50,548 nucleotides of DNA from Occallatibacter sp. GTDB taxonomy: Bacteria; Acidobacteriota; Terriglobia; Terriglobales; Acidobacteriaceae. Location: assembly GCA_031296305.1 (NCBI GenBank), contig JARLFZ010000018.1, forward strand, positions 1 to 50,548, read 5' to 3'. A program made the position numbers and the translations under genes. The notes under the pieces are model-generated. The model was not told the DNA's origin and ran no database searches. It was given only the letters and a program-made list of their open reading frames with translations. This document shows, piece after piece, positions 31,959 through 41,700 of this stretch; within the stretch, counting starts at the first letter, position 1; the number at the start of each line of letters is the position of its first letter.

Positions 31959-33941
31959 ATGAAAACTCAGATTTTTTCCGGCGCGATCACGCGCAGAGAA
32001 CTACTGCGGCGCTCCGCGGCCAGCGCTGCCACACTTGCCGCGGGAGTCGCCTTTCCGGGACTAGCCTCCATCACCGCGAACGCTGAAGGCGCGGCCGCCT
32101 CATCGCCCCAATCATCTGAACAACGCCTCTACGCCGAGACCCTCAAAACCTGGTGCGATGGCTTGCTGGTGCGGCAATTGACGAAGATGCGCGATCCGGA
32201 CTTTGATGGCGGCCTACTATGCTCCGCCTGCGCGTTCATCCACGGCCGTTGCGGCGACGCGGTCTATCCCCTGCTGCGCATGGCGCACACCACCGGCGAA
32301 ACCAAATACCTGCGCGCGGCGATTGGCGTGCACGAGTGGTCGCAGGCCCGGGTGAGCCGCTCCGACGGCAGTTGGGTCAACGACGTGACCCTCAGCACCT
32401 GGCAAGGCATTACCGTGTTTCACGCGATCGCGCTGGCTGAGGCGCTCGAGCACCACGGCGAAGTCCTCGACGCATCCACGCATGCGCAATGGAAAGATCG
32501 CCTGGCCGCGGCCGCAAAATTCCTCGACGGATTCATCTCTATCGAAACCGGCAATGTGAATTATCCGGTCACGGCGACGCTGGCCTTTCAGCTCTGTGGG
32601 CAAGTCCTGGGCGAATCACGCTACTTCGATCGCGCGAGCTCTCTGGCGCACCAGGTCCTGGACCAGTTTTCGCCCGATGGATTTCTTTTCGGCGAAGGCC
32701 ATCCCCTCAATGGCGTGTCGCCCAAGGGTTGCCGCCCTGTGGACATGGGCTACAACGTCGAGGAGTCGCTGCCCTCCCTCGCGCTCTACAGTTTGTTGGC
32801 CGGCGACAAACCGGTGCAACAGCAGGTCGTCGCCGCCATGAAAACCCACATGGAGTTCATGCTGCCCGACGGCGCTTGGGACAACAGCTTCGGCTCGCGC
32901 AACTATAAGTGGAGCTGGTGGGGCAGCCGCACCAGCGACGGCTGCCATCCCGGTTTTGTCCTCATGTCGAAGTTCGATCCGCGATTCCGCGAGGTAGCGC
33001 GGCGCAACCTTGAGCTGATGGCCGCCTGTACCCATGATGGGTTGCTCTATGGTGGCCCGGACTTCTTCGCGCACGGCGATCTGCCCTGCATTCATCACAC
33101 GTTTACCCACGCCAAGGCGCTGGCCACGGTGCTTGACCGCGCCACATTCGACGCCGAGCCCATCGAGCGGCCGAAGCTGCCGCGCGACGAAGCCTACGCG
33201 CTCAAAACCTTTTCAACGGTCGGCACCAGGCTCGCCGCCATCGGCCCCTGGCGCGCGACAGTAACCGAATACGACTGGGAATATTCGGAGCACGTGCAAC
33301 CGGGCGCAGGCAATCTCGGCGGCGGCCACGTCTCCGGCGGAGCGTTGTCGTTGCTCTACCACATGCAACTCGGCCCCATCCTCACCGCCAGCATGACCGA
33401 ATACCTGATGGTCGAGATCGCCAACCAGCAGCAATTCCGCGAAGGCCCGCACATGGATCTCACGCCGCGCATCGAGTACGTGAGTGGCGCGACGCTAACG
33501 AGTCTCAACGACTTCAAGGCTGCGGTAACGGCAAAACAATCCGCCAGTGAAGTTGTGTTCGACGCGCAGGGAATGATGCTGACGAATGCGAGAGTAGCCT
33601 CTCCTTCCGAAGAGATTCTGTACCACACGGCGTATCGAATCAGCGAAACAGTCGTGGAAATCGTCGCCAGCGTGAACGAGTTGCCTGCTCGCGGTCAGCC
33701 AATCAAATTGATCGTTCCAGTAATCGCCCGCGAAGGCGAGCGCGTCGAGCAGATCAACTCGCACACGGTTCGAGTCATCAAGCCCAAGGGGGGACTGACC
33801 GTAACCACCGACGCCCTCTCCGGCTTCGACGCGAGCTTCAAAGAGAAAACCTTCAATCTCGTTCCAGGCTTCGAGGCCTTTCCATTCACGGTGCTTCTAG
33901 CCGCCGGAAAAGAAGCGCGCATCCGCTTGCAGGCAAGCTGA
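31959..33941 (+). CDS. Tat-exported protein, six-hairpin-glycosidase-like fold suspected
   Basis: The 660-residue product begins MKTQIFSGAITRRELLRRSAAS with a twin-arginine signal (RRELLRR region) and a hydrophobic stretch ending near SITANA. The body is rich in helical pairs and aromatic/His motifs (ACAFIHGRCGDAVYPLLRMAH, WGSRTSDGCHPG, YGGPDFFAHGDLPCIHHTFTHAKAL). These resemble the (alpha/alpha)6 toroids of polysaccharide lyases and unsaturated glucuronyl hydrolases, with a beta-sandwich-like C-part (about 500-660). The enzyme family is not certain and no catalytic residues are assigned. ATG at 31959 gives the sensible Tat signal; the frame opens 21 codons earlier at 31896. A TAGTAT just upstream (31945-31950) may be a -10. 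It stands alone before the DUF3738 genes. Confidence 0.68.
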   Translation: MKTQIFSGAITRRELLRRSAASAATLAAGVAFPGLASITANAEGAAASSPQSSEQRLYAETLKTWCDGLLVRQLTKMRDPDFDGGLLCSACAFIHGRCGDAVYPLLRMAHTTGETKYLRAAIGVHEWSQARVSRSDGSWVNDVTLSTWQGITVFHAIALAEALEHHGEVLDASTHAQWKDRLAAAAKFLDGFISIETGNVNYPVTATLAFQLCGQVLGESRYFDRASSLAHQVLDQFSPDGFLFGEGHPLNGVSPKGCRPVDMGYNVEESLPSLALYSLLAGDKPVQQQVVAAMKTHMEFMLPDGAWDNSFGSRNYKWSWWGSRTSDGCHPGFVLMSKFDPRFREVARRNLELMAACTHDGLLYGGPDFFAHGDLPCIHHTFTHAKALATVLDRATFDAEPIERPKLPRDEAYALKTFSTVGTRLAAIGPWRATVTEYDWEYSEHVQPGAGNLGGGHVSGGALSLLYHMQLGPILTASMTEYLMVEIANQQQFREGPHMDLTPRIEYVSGATLTSLNDFKAAVTAKQSASEVVFDAQGMMLTNARVASPSEEILYHTAYRISETVVEIVASVNELPARGQPIKLIVPVIAREGERVEQINSHTVRVIKPKGGLTVTTDALSGFDASFKEKTFNLVPGFEAFPFTVLLAAGKEARIRLQAS

Positions 33942-34056
33942 AGTCGCGAGCCAGCGAACATTGCGTCAACCCAAGTCTCGCGGCGTCGTCAAAACGATAA
34001 AGCCCCTTCGAGCAGGCATGCGATCACAGGGGCATTCGTGTGGAGGATCAAAAGAA

Positions 34057-34875
34057 ATGCGCAGATTGAACAATTGCGAGAGCCGGTTGCTTACGGCGGC
34101 GGCGATCGTTGCCGTCGCAACTCCGCTTGCCCTCGGATTCGTGCATGCGCAACAGAATTCAGCGCCCCAAAACGGCGAAGCAGCTCGCTTACCTTCATTT
34201 GATGTTGCGACCGTGAAGCCCAACGATACGGGATGCTGCACCTCGACGCGCGCCACCGCAGACCAGATGACGATGAAGAACCAGACGTTGAAGAACCTGG
34301 TTGTGCTGGCGTACAGCGTGCAGCCTTACCAGGTTACGGGGCCTGATTGGATGGAAAAAGTCCGCTTCGACATCACGGCGAAATATCCCGCAGGCACGAA
34401 GTATGAGGACCGCTGGCTGATGCTGCGCACGCTGCTCGAAGAGCGGTTCAAGCTGGTAGCTCACAGCGGGACGAAAGAGATGTCCGGCTATTCGCTCGAG
34501 GTTGGGAATTCGGGCTTCAAGCTGCAGCCTTCGGACCCAGGCGAGCCGATCACCGTGGGCGGGAACCAGGGAGCGGTTTGGACCCTTAGGGCGAGAAAGA
34601 TTCCGATGTCGGCGTTGACGTATGAGCTCGCAGACAGCCTGGGCGAAGTAGTGGTAGACGAGACGGGACTCACCGGTGCGTATAGCTTCGAATTGCGCTG
34701 GGCAACAAACGAGACCGTGAATGAAACGGCTAGTCCAAACGCAAGCGAGAGCGAACCGGCCCCCTCGGTGTTCACGGCGCTCGAAGAGACGCTGGGCCTG
34801 CGGCTGCGGCATGGAAAGGTTCAGGCGCCGGTGATCGTTGTCGATCATGTGGAACGCACCCCGACGGAGAATTGA
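34057..34875 (+). CDS. DUF3738 (TIGR03435) family protein, paralogue 1
   Basis: The 272-residue protein is exported (hydrophobic segment about 9-33, LLTAAAIVAVATPLALGFVHAQ). It has the family landmarks: FDVATVKPND after the signal, LLEERFKLVAHSGTKEM, VVDETGLTGAYSFELRW and the C-terminal VVDHVERTPTEN. The family is expanded in Acidobacteria and is sometimes fused to M56/BlaR1-type metallopeptidases; its biochemical function is unknown. A CC pair (near 68) is specific to this copy among the four. GGAGG (34042-34046) 10 bases before the ATG supports this start over an upstream TTG at 33961. It opens the co-directional set that continues to the VWFA gene. Confidence 0.85.
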   Translation: MRRLNNCESRLLTAAAIVAVATPLALGFVHAQQNSAPQNGEAARLPSFDVATVKPNDTGCCTSTRATADQMTMKNQTLKNLVVLAYSVQPYQVTGPDWMEKVRFDITAKYPAGTKYEDRWLMLRTLLEERFKLVAHSGTKEMSGYSLEVGNSGFKLQPSDPGEPITVGGNQGAVWTLRARKIPMSALTYELADSLGEVVVDETGLTGAYSFELRWATNETVNETASPNASESEPAPSVFTALEETLGLRLRHGKVQAPVIVVDHVERTPTEN

Positions 34876-34994
34876 AAAAGGCAGTGAGCAAGGGAGCAAA
34901 TGGCGGCAGGCGCCTGACCGATTCGCGCAGACCGTAGACCATGCGGAGCGGGAACAAAATGTCGATCCGGGGTGTCTAAGTGGAGTAAGCTCTC

Positions 34995-36089
34995 GTGTAC
35001 TCATCAACTGGTGTTGAGCTACGCCAAAACGCGAGGTCGCCTACGTTCATATATCACGCGCAATGCGGCAGGAGGATCTTGCAGGGCGCGGCCATTCTCG
35101 TGACCATGCTGGCATCCGCGCAGGCTTCGAACGCGTTTCTGCGCGCGCAGGACACGCTCCCCGACTGGCAGAAAGCTGCCGGCGGCAAGCAGGAATTCGA
35201 TGTCGCGTCGGTTCGGGAAGACAAAACGGGCGCCTCGTCACACAGCAATTTTTCGCTCGACAACGGCAACGCGTGGTTCACGGTGAGTCAGAAAGATGTG
35301 TTGGCCCCGAACGGGACGCTGTTTTCCGCCGTTAGCATGCCGCTGCTGCATTACATCACCTTTGCGTACAAGCTGAGCGGCACCGAGGAACTGGCGCTGC
35401 GCATGGATTACTGGGCTGGGCTGGATCTCCACGTGCCCGATTGGGTGCGCAACGACCGCTACGATATCGAGGCGCGCACATCGGAGCCCGCGACTAAAGA
35501 CCAGATGCGGCTCATGATGCAGAGCCTGCTGGCCGAGCGCTTCAAGCTGGCCCTGCACTGGGAGGCGCGCGAAGTCCCTGTGTTCGCTCTGGTGTTGGCG
35601 GCGCCGGGAATGCCGGGACCCCAGCTCCAGCCGCATCCGGCGAGCGACAACTGCGCGACGACCGCGCTTCCTGAGAACTCTGAAAGCAGCGCCAGCGGGG
35701 GAGCGCAAGGAACCTATGCCCCCACACCGAATGCAGCGCTGCCCATTCCGTGCGGCATGATAGCGCGTCTCTCGGCGAGCGCTCAGGGCGCGCATCGCTT
35801 CGGCGGCCGCAATGTGACGATGAAAATGCTGGCCGAATCGATGCCGTTTCAAACCGGGCTGGCTACGCTCGAGCGGCCGCTCATCGACAAGACAGGGCTT
35901 ACAGGCGGATTCGACTTCTCGATCGAATGGACTCCTCCCGAAGACATGGGCCAACCGGGAGATGTGGGCTCATTTGGCGCCCCCTTTCGCGAGGCGCTAA
36001 AGAAGCAACTCGGACTGAAGCTCGAGCCGCAGAAGGCGCCGGTCGAGGTACTCGTTATCGACCATGTGGAGCAACCGTCGGCGAATTGA
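34995..36089 (+). CDS. DUF3738 (TIGR03435) family protein, paralogue 2
   Basis: This 364-residue copy starts at a GTG (34995) with GGAG 9 bases upstream. A long polar N-region precedes the hydrophobic segment (about 29-50). Landmarks are FDVASVREDKT, LLAERFKLALHWEAREVPVFALVL, LIDKTGLTGGFDFSIEWTP and IDHVEQPSAN at the very C-terminus. It is longer than paralogue 1 because of an insertion around 215-250 (a loop with SESSASGGAQGTYAPTPNA). Function is unknown, as for the family. It lies about 120 bases after paralogue 1 and 150 before paralogue 3, without a visible terminator between them. Confidence 0.84.
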   Translation: MYSSTGVELRQNARSPTFIYHAQCGRRILQGAAILVTMLASAQASNAFLRAQDTLPDWQKAAGGKQEFDVASVREDKTGASSHSNFSLDNGNAWFTVSQKDVLAPNGTLFSAVSMPLLHYITFAYKLSGTEELALRMDYWAGLDLHVPDWVRNDRYDIEARTSEPATKDQMRLMMQSLLAERFKLALHWEAREVPVFALVLAAPGMPGPQLQPHPASDNCATTALPENSESSASGGAQGTYAPTPNAALPIPCGMIARLSASAQGAHRFGGRNVTMKMLAESMPFQTGLATLERPLIDKTGLTGGFDFSIEWTPPEDMGQPGDVGSFGAPFREALKKQLGLKLEPQKAPVEVLVIDHVEQPSAN

Positions 36090-36239
36090 CACCGCACGGG
36101 GAACGGCGCGTTAACCCGAGGATAAAAGGCGCGGAACCTTTGCAACAAGGAGGACGTATATCCGTCTTACCGATGTATCCTGCTCAAGATTGGGAAATCG
36201 GCAAGATGCGTCCTTTGGCTTTGCCCCCGCAGGAGAAGA

Positions 36240-37517
36240 ATGAGAATTTTCACAATGAAAACGAGATTTGAGGGCCGCAATCTGCGGTCGGGCTGGAAAA
36301 CGCTGTCTTCGCTGACGGGATGCGCGGCCTTAGCGATCGCTTTCTCAATCGCGTCCTCGGCGAATCGAGCCGCCGCGCAAAGTCCCGCACCAGCCGTGCA
36401 AACCACCGCGCCCGCGGCAAATTCGCCAGCGCCCTCTTCGCCGACAGATATTGCCGGCATCTGGCAGGGAACCCTGCACGCAGGCCGGGATTTGAGGTTG
36501 GAGTTGAAGATCACGCAAGCCGTCGCCGGCGGCGAGTACAAGGCGACCTTCTACAGCATCGACCAGGGCGGCCAGGCGATCCCTGTGTCGAAGACGACTT
36601 TTCAGGATGGTGCGCTCACCATTTTGATCGACGTAGTTGGCGGCAAGTACGAAGGCAAGATGAGCGCCGATGGCAAAACGATTACAGGAACATGGACGCA
36701 GGGGCCGAATCCGATACCACTGGTACTGACGCGCACGCCGCCCGACGCCGCGTGGCCAATTCCGGAGGCGGTGAAACCGATGGCGGCCGATGCTGACCCG
36801 GCTCTGGACGTGGCCACCATCAAGCCCAGTCAACCTGGCAGGCAGGGCAAGGGAATAGGATTCCAGGGCACGCACTTCAGGACAATTAACTTCGACGTGA
36901 ATGACATGATTGCCGTGGCGTATGGGCTTCATGCGAAGCAGATCATTGGCGCGCCCGACTGGCTTGGCACAGATCTTTTCGACATTGACGGCGTGCCCGA
37001 CGTACCGGGAAGACCAAACATCAAGCAGCAGGGCTTGATGCTGCAAAAACTGCTGGCCGACCGGTTCGCGCTGAAGTTTCACCATGAGCAACGCGAGCTT
37101 TCGGTTTATGCCATCCAGGTTGGCGCCGGTGGTCCAAAAATGAAAGTGACCGCGTCGGGGCCGAATGATCAGCAGGGATTTGCATTCCGCGGATTGGGAG
37201 ACCTGGTTGTTATCAACATGAGCATGGAAGAATTTGCAACCTGGATGCAGTCCAGCGTGATGGATAAGCCGGTGGTGGATCAAACGGGGCTGACTGCTAA
37301 GTACAGCTTCACCTTGAAGTGGACACCCGACGATTCGCAGTTTGCCCAGTTCCGCGGCGCCGTGAGCACGCCGCCTCCGGCAGCCGGCGACAATCCCAAT
37401 GCTCCTCCGAGCCTCTACACGGCGATGCAGGAGCAGTTGGGGTTGAAGTTTTCGGCGACCAAAGCCATGGACGATGTAATTGTGATCGACCACATTGAAA
37501 AGCCGTCGGCGAATTAA
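36240..37517 (+). CDS. DUF3738 (TIGR03435) family protein with extra N-terminal beta-barrel-like domain, paralogue 3
   Basis: The 425-residue copy has a signal/anchor segment (about 20-48), a Pro/Ala linker, and an additional domain (about 70-170; TDIAGIWQGTLHAGRDLRLELK, KTITGTWTQGPNPIPLVLTR) that looks like the small extracytoplasmic domains often attached to secreted Acidobacteria and Bacteroidetes hydrolases. The DUF3738 part follows: LDVATIKPSQPG, LLADRFALKFHHEQRELSVYAIQV, VVDQTGLTAKYSFTLKWTP and IDHIEKPSAN. The start is ATG at 36240 or 36255; AGGAG precedes the first at short spacing. The N-terminal addition is not present in the other three copies and may bring a ligand-binding function. 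Confidence 0.84.
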   Translation: MRIFTMKTRFEGRNLRSGWKTLSSLTGCAALAIAFSIASSANRAAAQSPAPAVQTTAPAANSPAPSSPTDIAGIWQGTLHAGRDLRLELKITQAVAGGEYKATFYSIDQGGQAIPVSKTTFQDGALTILIDVVGGKYEGKMSADGKTITGTWTQGPNPIPLVLTRTPPDAAWPIPEAVKPMAADADPALDVATIKPSQPGRQGKGIGFQGTHFRTINFDVNDMIAVAYGLHAKQIIGAPDWLGTDLFDIDGVPDVPGRPNIKQQGLMLQKLLADRFALKFHHEQRELSVYAIQVGAGGPKMKVTASGPNDQQGFAFRGLGDLVVINMSMEEFATWMQSSVMDKPVVDQTGLTAKYSFTLKWTPDDSQFAQFRGAVSTPPPAAGDNPNAPPSLYTAMQEQLGLKFSATKAMDDVIVIDHIEKPSAN

Positions 37518-37671
37518 AGGCGGTGTCAGGTTTCAGGCGCCGGCGTCAGTAGGCAGACACGTTCGCAGCGGCGACTGGGAGTCCGAGCCCGCGGAGAAAG
37601 CGGGCTGGGCAACCCGGCGCGAAAAAATGCAAGACAGCAGCGAACAAAAGGGGGTTCGCAACGTCTTATCG

Positions 37672-37700
37672 TTGACATCTTCCTGACGCAAAGCATGCAT
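37672..37700 (+). promoter_or_regulatory. Possible promoter before DUF3738 paralogue 4
   Basis: A perfect -35 TTGACA (37672-37677) is followed after 17 bases by a poor -10 (ATGCAT). A 7-bp hairpin AGCCCGC-GGAGAAA-GCGGGCT (37586-37606) lies upstream and could end the preceding transcript weakly. The signal is incomplete. Confidence 0.25.
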
Positions 37701-37770
37701 GTTAGTGTGCCTCAGTCGTCTCACGGCGAATCTTGGGCGCGGCAAATCTCAAGACGGAGTGCAAACGACG

Positions 37771-38718
37771 ATGAGCGAAGCCGCACCGCGCCGAAGAGGA
37801 CCAATCTGCGGATTCGGCTTGGCATGCGTATTGCTGCTGGTGCGTTGCGCCATGGCCCAGGTGGGGGCGGCCGCACCCCAGGCCACGAATCCCAATCGTC
37901 CGCCTGTAGCCACCGCCCAGGTCGCCGCGCCCACAGGTGCGGTCGATGCGCGCCTGCCCACATTCGACGTGGTGTCGATCAAGCCCTACGGACCGAATAC
38001 CTTGAGGATCAGCATCCACACCAAGCCGGATGGTATCGCAGTAAGCGGCATGCCCATGCACATGATCCTTCGCGAGGCCTTCGGCGTGACCAACGACCAA
38101 TTGTTGGCAGAGCCGGCGTGGGTCACAACCAGCCGCTACGATGTCGACGCCAAAGTTGCGCCGGAGGACGCGCCAAAGTTCAAGCCGCTCACTGAAACGC
38201 AAAAGTGGCAGATGCTGCTGCCGGTTCTGGAAGACCGGTGTGCGCTGAAATTTCATCACGAGACGAGAGATCTTACGGTTTATACGCTGGTCGTCGCCAA
38301 GGGCGGGCCTAAGATGCAAGTGTCGACGCCTGCCGATCCGAGTGCGAACCCGGCGCCGGGACAAAACCCTTCGAGCGCTGGCGTCAGCGTCAGCGAAAAA
38401 CTGTTCACGATGACAGGGCACAGAGCCTCCATGGCATCGATCGTGCACTGGCTTTCCATGCAGCTTGGCAGCACCGTTGTGGACAAGACCGGCCTGACGG
38501 AGAATTACGACTACACACTTTCCTTCGTGCCCGACGACAGCATGAAGGCGGGAATTCTGCCGCCCGGAAGCAGTGGCGGCAGCTCGCCTTCGCCCGATGC
38601 CGAAGGCCCGTCGATCTTCGCGGCTTTGCCGGAACAGCTCGGACTAAAATTGGTGGCGCAGAAACAGCCGGTGGACGTGATCGTGATCGATCGCTTGGAG
38701 CAGCCGACGGCGAACTGA
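37771..38718 (+). CDS. DUF3738 (TIGR03435) family protein, paralogue 4
   Basis: The 315-residue copy has a hydrophobic segment (about 15-30; LACVLLLVRCAMA) and the landmarks FDVVSIKPYG, LEDRCALKFHHETRDLTVYTLVV, VVDKTGLTENYDYTLSFVP and IDRLEQPTAN. It resembles paralogue 3 most in the HHE-R-L-VY segment. The ATG at 37771 follows an in-frame start at 37699 that would add 24 polar residues. The stop codon overlaps an in-frame ATG (38718) of the following TonB-receptor gene, so the two are contiguous and probably co-expressed. Confidence 0.84.
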   Translation: MSEAAPRRRGPICGFGLACVLLLVRCAMAQVGAAAPQATNPNRPPVATAQVAAPTGAVDARLPTFDVVSIKPYGPNTLRISIHTKPDGIAVSGMPMHMILREAFGVTNDQLLAEPAWVTTSRYDVDAKVAPEDAPKFKPLTETQKWQMLLPVLEDRCALKFHHETRDLTVYTLVVAKGGPKMQVSTPADPSANPAPGQNPSSAGVSVSEKLFTMTGHRASMASIVHWLSMQLGSTVVDKTGLTENYDYTLSFVPDDSMKAGILPPGSSGGSSPSPDAEGPSIFAALPEQLGLKLVAQKQPVDVIVIDRLEQPTAN

Positions 38719-38780
38719 TGAGAGCAGGGAACGAGGGACCAAGGGAACAAGGCAACGAGAAGGCAGGGACTGGAAAGCAG

Positions 38781-41700
38781 ATGCATCGACTTCGATATTT
38801 CGTTTGTGTTGCTGCATGGCTCGCGTGTTCTGCGCTGGCCGCGGCCTCGCCCTGGCGCGGCGTGGTCACCTTCGGCGGCTTGCCCCTGCCCGGCGCCAGC
38901 ATCACGGCCACGCAAGGCACGACGACCAAGACCGCCCTCTCCGACGACAGCGGCACGTTTCAGTTCGACGACTTGGCCGACGGTAAATGGACCATCGACA
39001 TTCAGATGCAAACCTTCGCGCCGGTTCACGCGGAGGTAACGATTGCGCCAAGCGTGCCGGCCGCGGCGTACGAGCTGAAACTTCTCAGCCCCGATCAAAT
39101 CCAGGCCAGCGCACAAACCCCGAAGCCGGTTGTCGAAGCGCCCACTCCCGCGTCCACGTCCATGCCGCCAGCGGCGCAGTCCCAGCCACCGCAGCCGCCC
39201 CAGGGAAAGAAGCCCGCACAGGCCAACGCGCCCACCGAGATCCCAAAGGCGCCCGAAGAGAACGAGGAGAGCGCCGACGGGCTTCTGGTGCAGGGCAGCG
39301 TGAACAACGCGGCCACCTCGCAGTACGCCACCAATGCAGCCTTCGGAAATACGCGATCCGGCAGCAAGGCTCTCTACACCGGCGGGATGCAAGTGAATGA
39401 GAGCAACTCAGCGCTCAACGCACGGCCGTATGCCCTGAGCGGAGTTCCCACTGCCAAACCGACGTTTAACCTCTTCACGGGCGTGGCCGCGTTACAGGGA
39501 CCAATCAAGATTCCGCATATTCTGCCGCGCGGGCCCAACTTTTTTGTCGCCTACGTGTGGACACGCAACAGCAACTCTTCGACGTACCCTGGGCTGGTGC
39601 CGACGCAAGCTGAAAGAGGGATCGGAACGAACGGTGCGCCGCTTGGATACGCAGATTTGAGTGGGCTCACGAATGCGCAGGGGCAGCCGATTACGGTCTA
39701 CCAGCAGGGAACAAACACTCCGTATACCAACAACCACATTCCCATGCCCAGCGGGCCTGCGGCGGCACTCCTGGCTTTGTACCCGTCGGCGAATCCAAGC
39801 ATACCGAGCGCATCGGGGTACAACTACCAGGCCACGGTCCTCAACGACACGCATGTGGACGCACTGCAATCGCGGTTCGACAAGAACATAGGGCGCAAAG
39901 ACAGCTTCAACGGCAGGTTTGCTTTTCAAAGCACGCGTTCCGACAATGTGAATCTCTTCGGGTTTGTCGATCACACCGGCGTGCTGGGATTGACGACGAA
40001 TGTCCAATGGTCGCACCGCCTCAAGCCGCGCGTGTTTCTGTATACCAACTTCAGCTTCAGCCGTCTGCGCTACGAGATGACTCCCAACTTCGCCGGCCGC
40101 GTGAACGTGTCGGAACAGGCGAGCATTCAGGCCTGGGACTCGACTAAGGGTCTGCAAAGCCCCGGCAACCTTCAGGACGCAGCCGATTGGGGACCGCCAG
40201 CGTTGAACTTTGGCGACGGCACGGTCGGTCTGAGCGACGCCAACAGCTCCTTCAACCGCAACCGCAGCGACGACGTGACACTCTCGACCCTGATCTACCG
40301 CGGCAAGCACAACATCGCTGCCGGCGTTGAATTCAACAAGCGGGATTACAACGACGACTTCCAGCAGAATCCGCGTGGCACGTTTAATTTCACGGGCAAG
40401 GCGACGCAGGGCGCATGCACCAACCCGTCGATTTGCGGATCGGCGCTGGCGGACTTTCTTCTCGGCATTCCCGATACCAGCGCGATCGCCTTCGGCAACG
40501 CAAACAAGTATTTTCGCGAGCCAGTTTACAACGCATACGTCAGCGACGACTGGCGCGTGATGCCGATTCTGACCATCAACGCGGGGCTGCGCTGGGATTA
40601 CAGCGCGCCCATCACGGAGCTGCACGGCAACCTGGTGAACCTCGACGTGAATAGTGGCTTTACGGCCGCGCAGCCGGTTGTGGGCAGCAATGTGACCGGA
40701 ACTCATTTTCCCGCTTCGCTGATTCAGCCGGAGCGGCGCATAATTGAGCCGCGCATCGGCGTCACTTGGCGGCCGATTCCCGCTTCGACCGTGGTCATCA
40801 AGGCGGGCTACGGTTTGTATCCCGACACTTCGGTGTATCAGAACGTGATTCTGAATATGGCGCAGCAGGCGCCGCTCTCGAAGAGTCTGAGCGTGCAAAA
40901 CAGCACATCGTGCCCGCTGACGCTGGCCAACGGCTTCACGCCTTGTGCGTCCGTCACCAGCGACACCTTCGGCATCGACCCCAACTTTCGCATTGGCTAC
41001 GCGCAGGATTGGCAGGTGTCGATACAGCGCGATATGCCTTTCGCGTTGCAGATGACGGCGACCTATAGCGGCGTCAAGGGCACGCATGGCCCGCAGGAAA
41101 TTTTGCCGAACAGCTATCCGCTGGGGGCGACGGATCCTTATCCGGGCAGCTACCCTGTGGGGTTTGTCTACGAAACGTCGAATGGGAATTCGATTCGCGA
41201 GGCGGGGCAGTTGCAGCTTCGGCGCAGGTTGAGGAGCGGCTTTGCCGCCACACTGTCCTACACCTTCGCCAAGTCGATCGACGACGATGCCTATCTCGGT
41301 GGCGCTGGCCACCAAACCGCAAGCGGCAGCGGATCGGCACAGTCGTCCTCGCTGTCATACCCCTCGGCGGCCATCGCGCAGAACTGGCTCAATCCGCGGG
41401 GTGAGCGCTCACTCTCCAGTTTCGATCAGCGCCAACTCCTGAACCTGACGGCGCAATACACCAGCGGGCAGGGGCTGGAAGGTGGCACGCTGCTGGGTGG
41501 CTGGCGCGGCAGAGCGCTGAAGGAGTGGACGGTGCTGGGCAATTTGACCTACGGAACGGGATCGCCGGAGACGCCCCTGTATCCTTCGGCGGTTCCGGGC
41601 ACGGGTTTCTCGAACATCCTCAGGCCCAATCTGACGGGCGCGCCGATATACGGTTCGGGGACGGCCACGCACCTGAATGCCGCGGCTTACTCGGCGCCGA

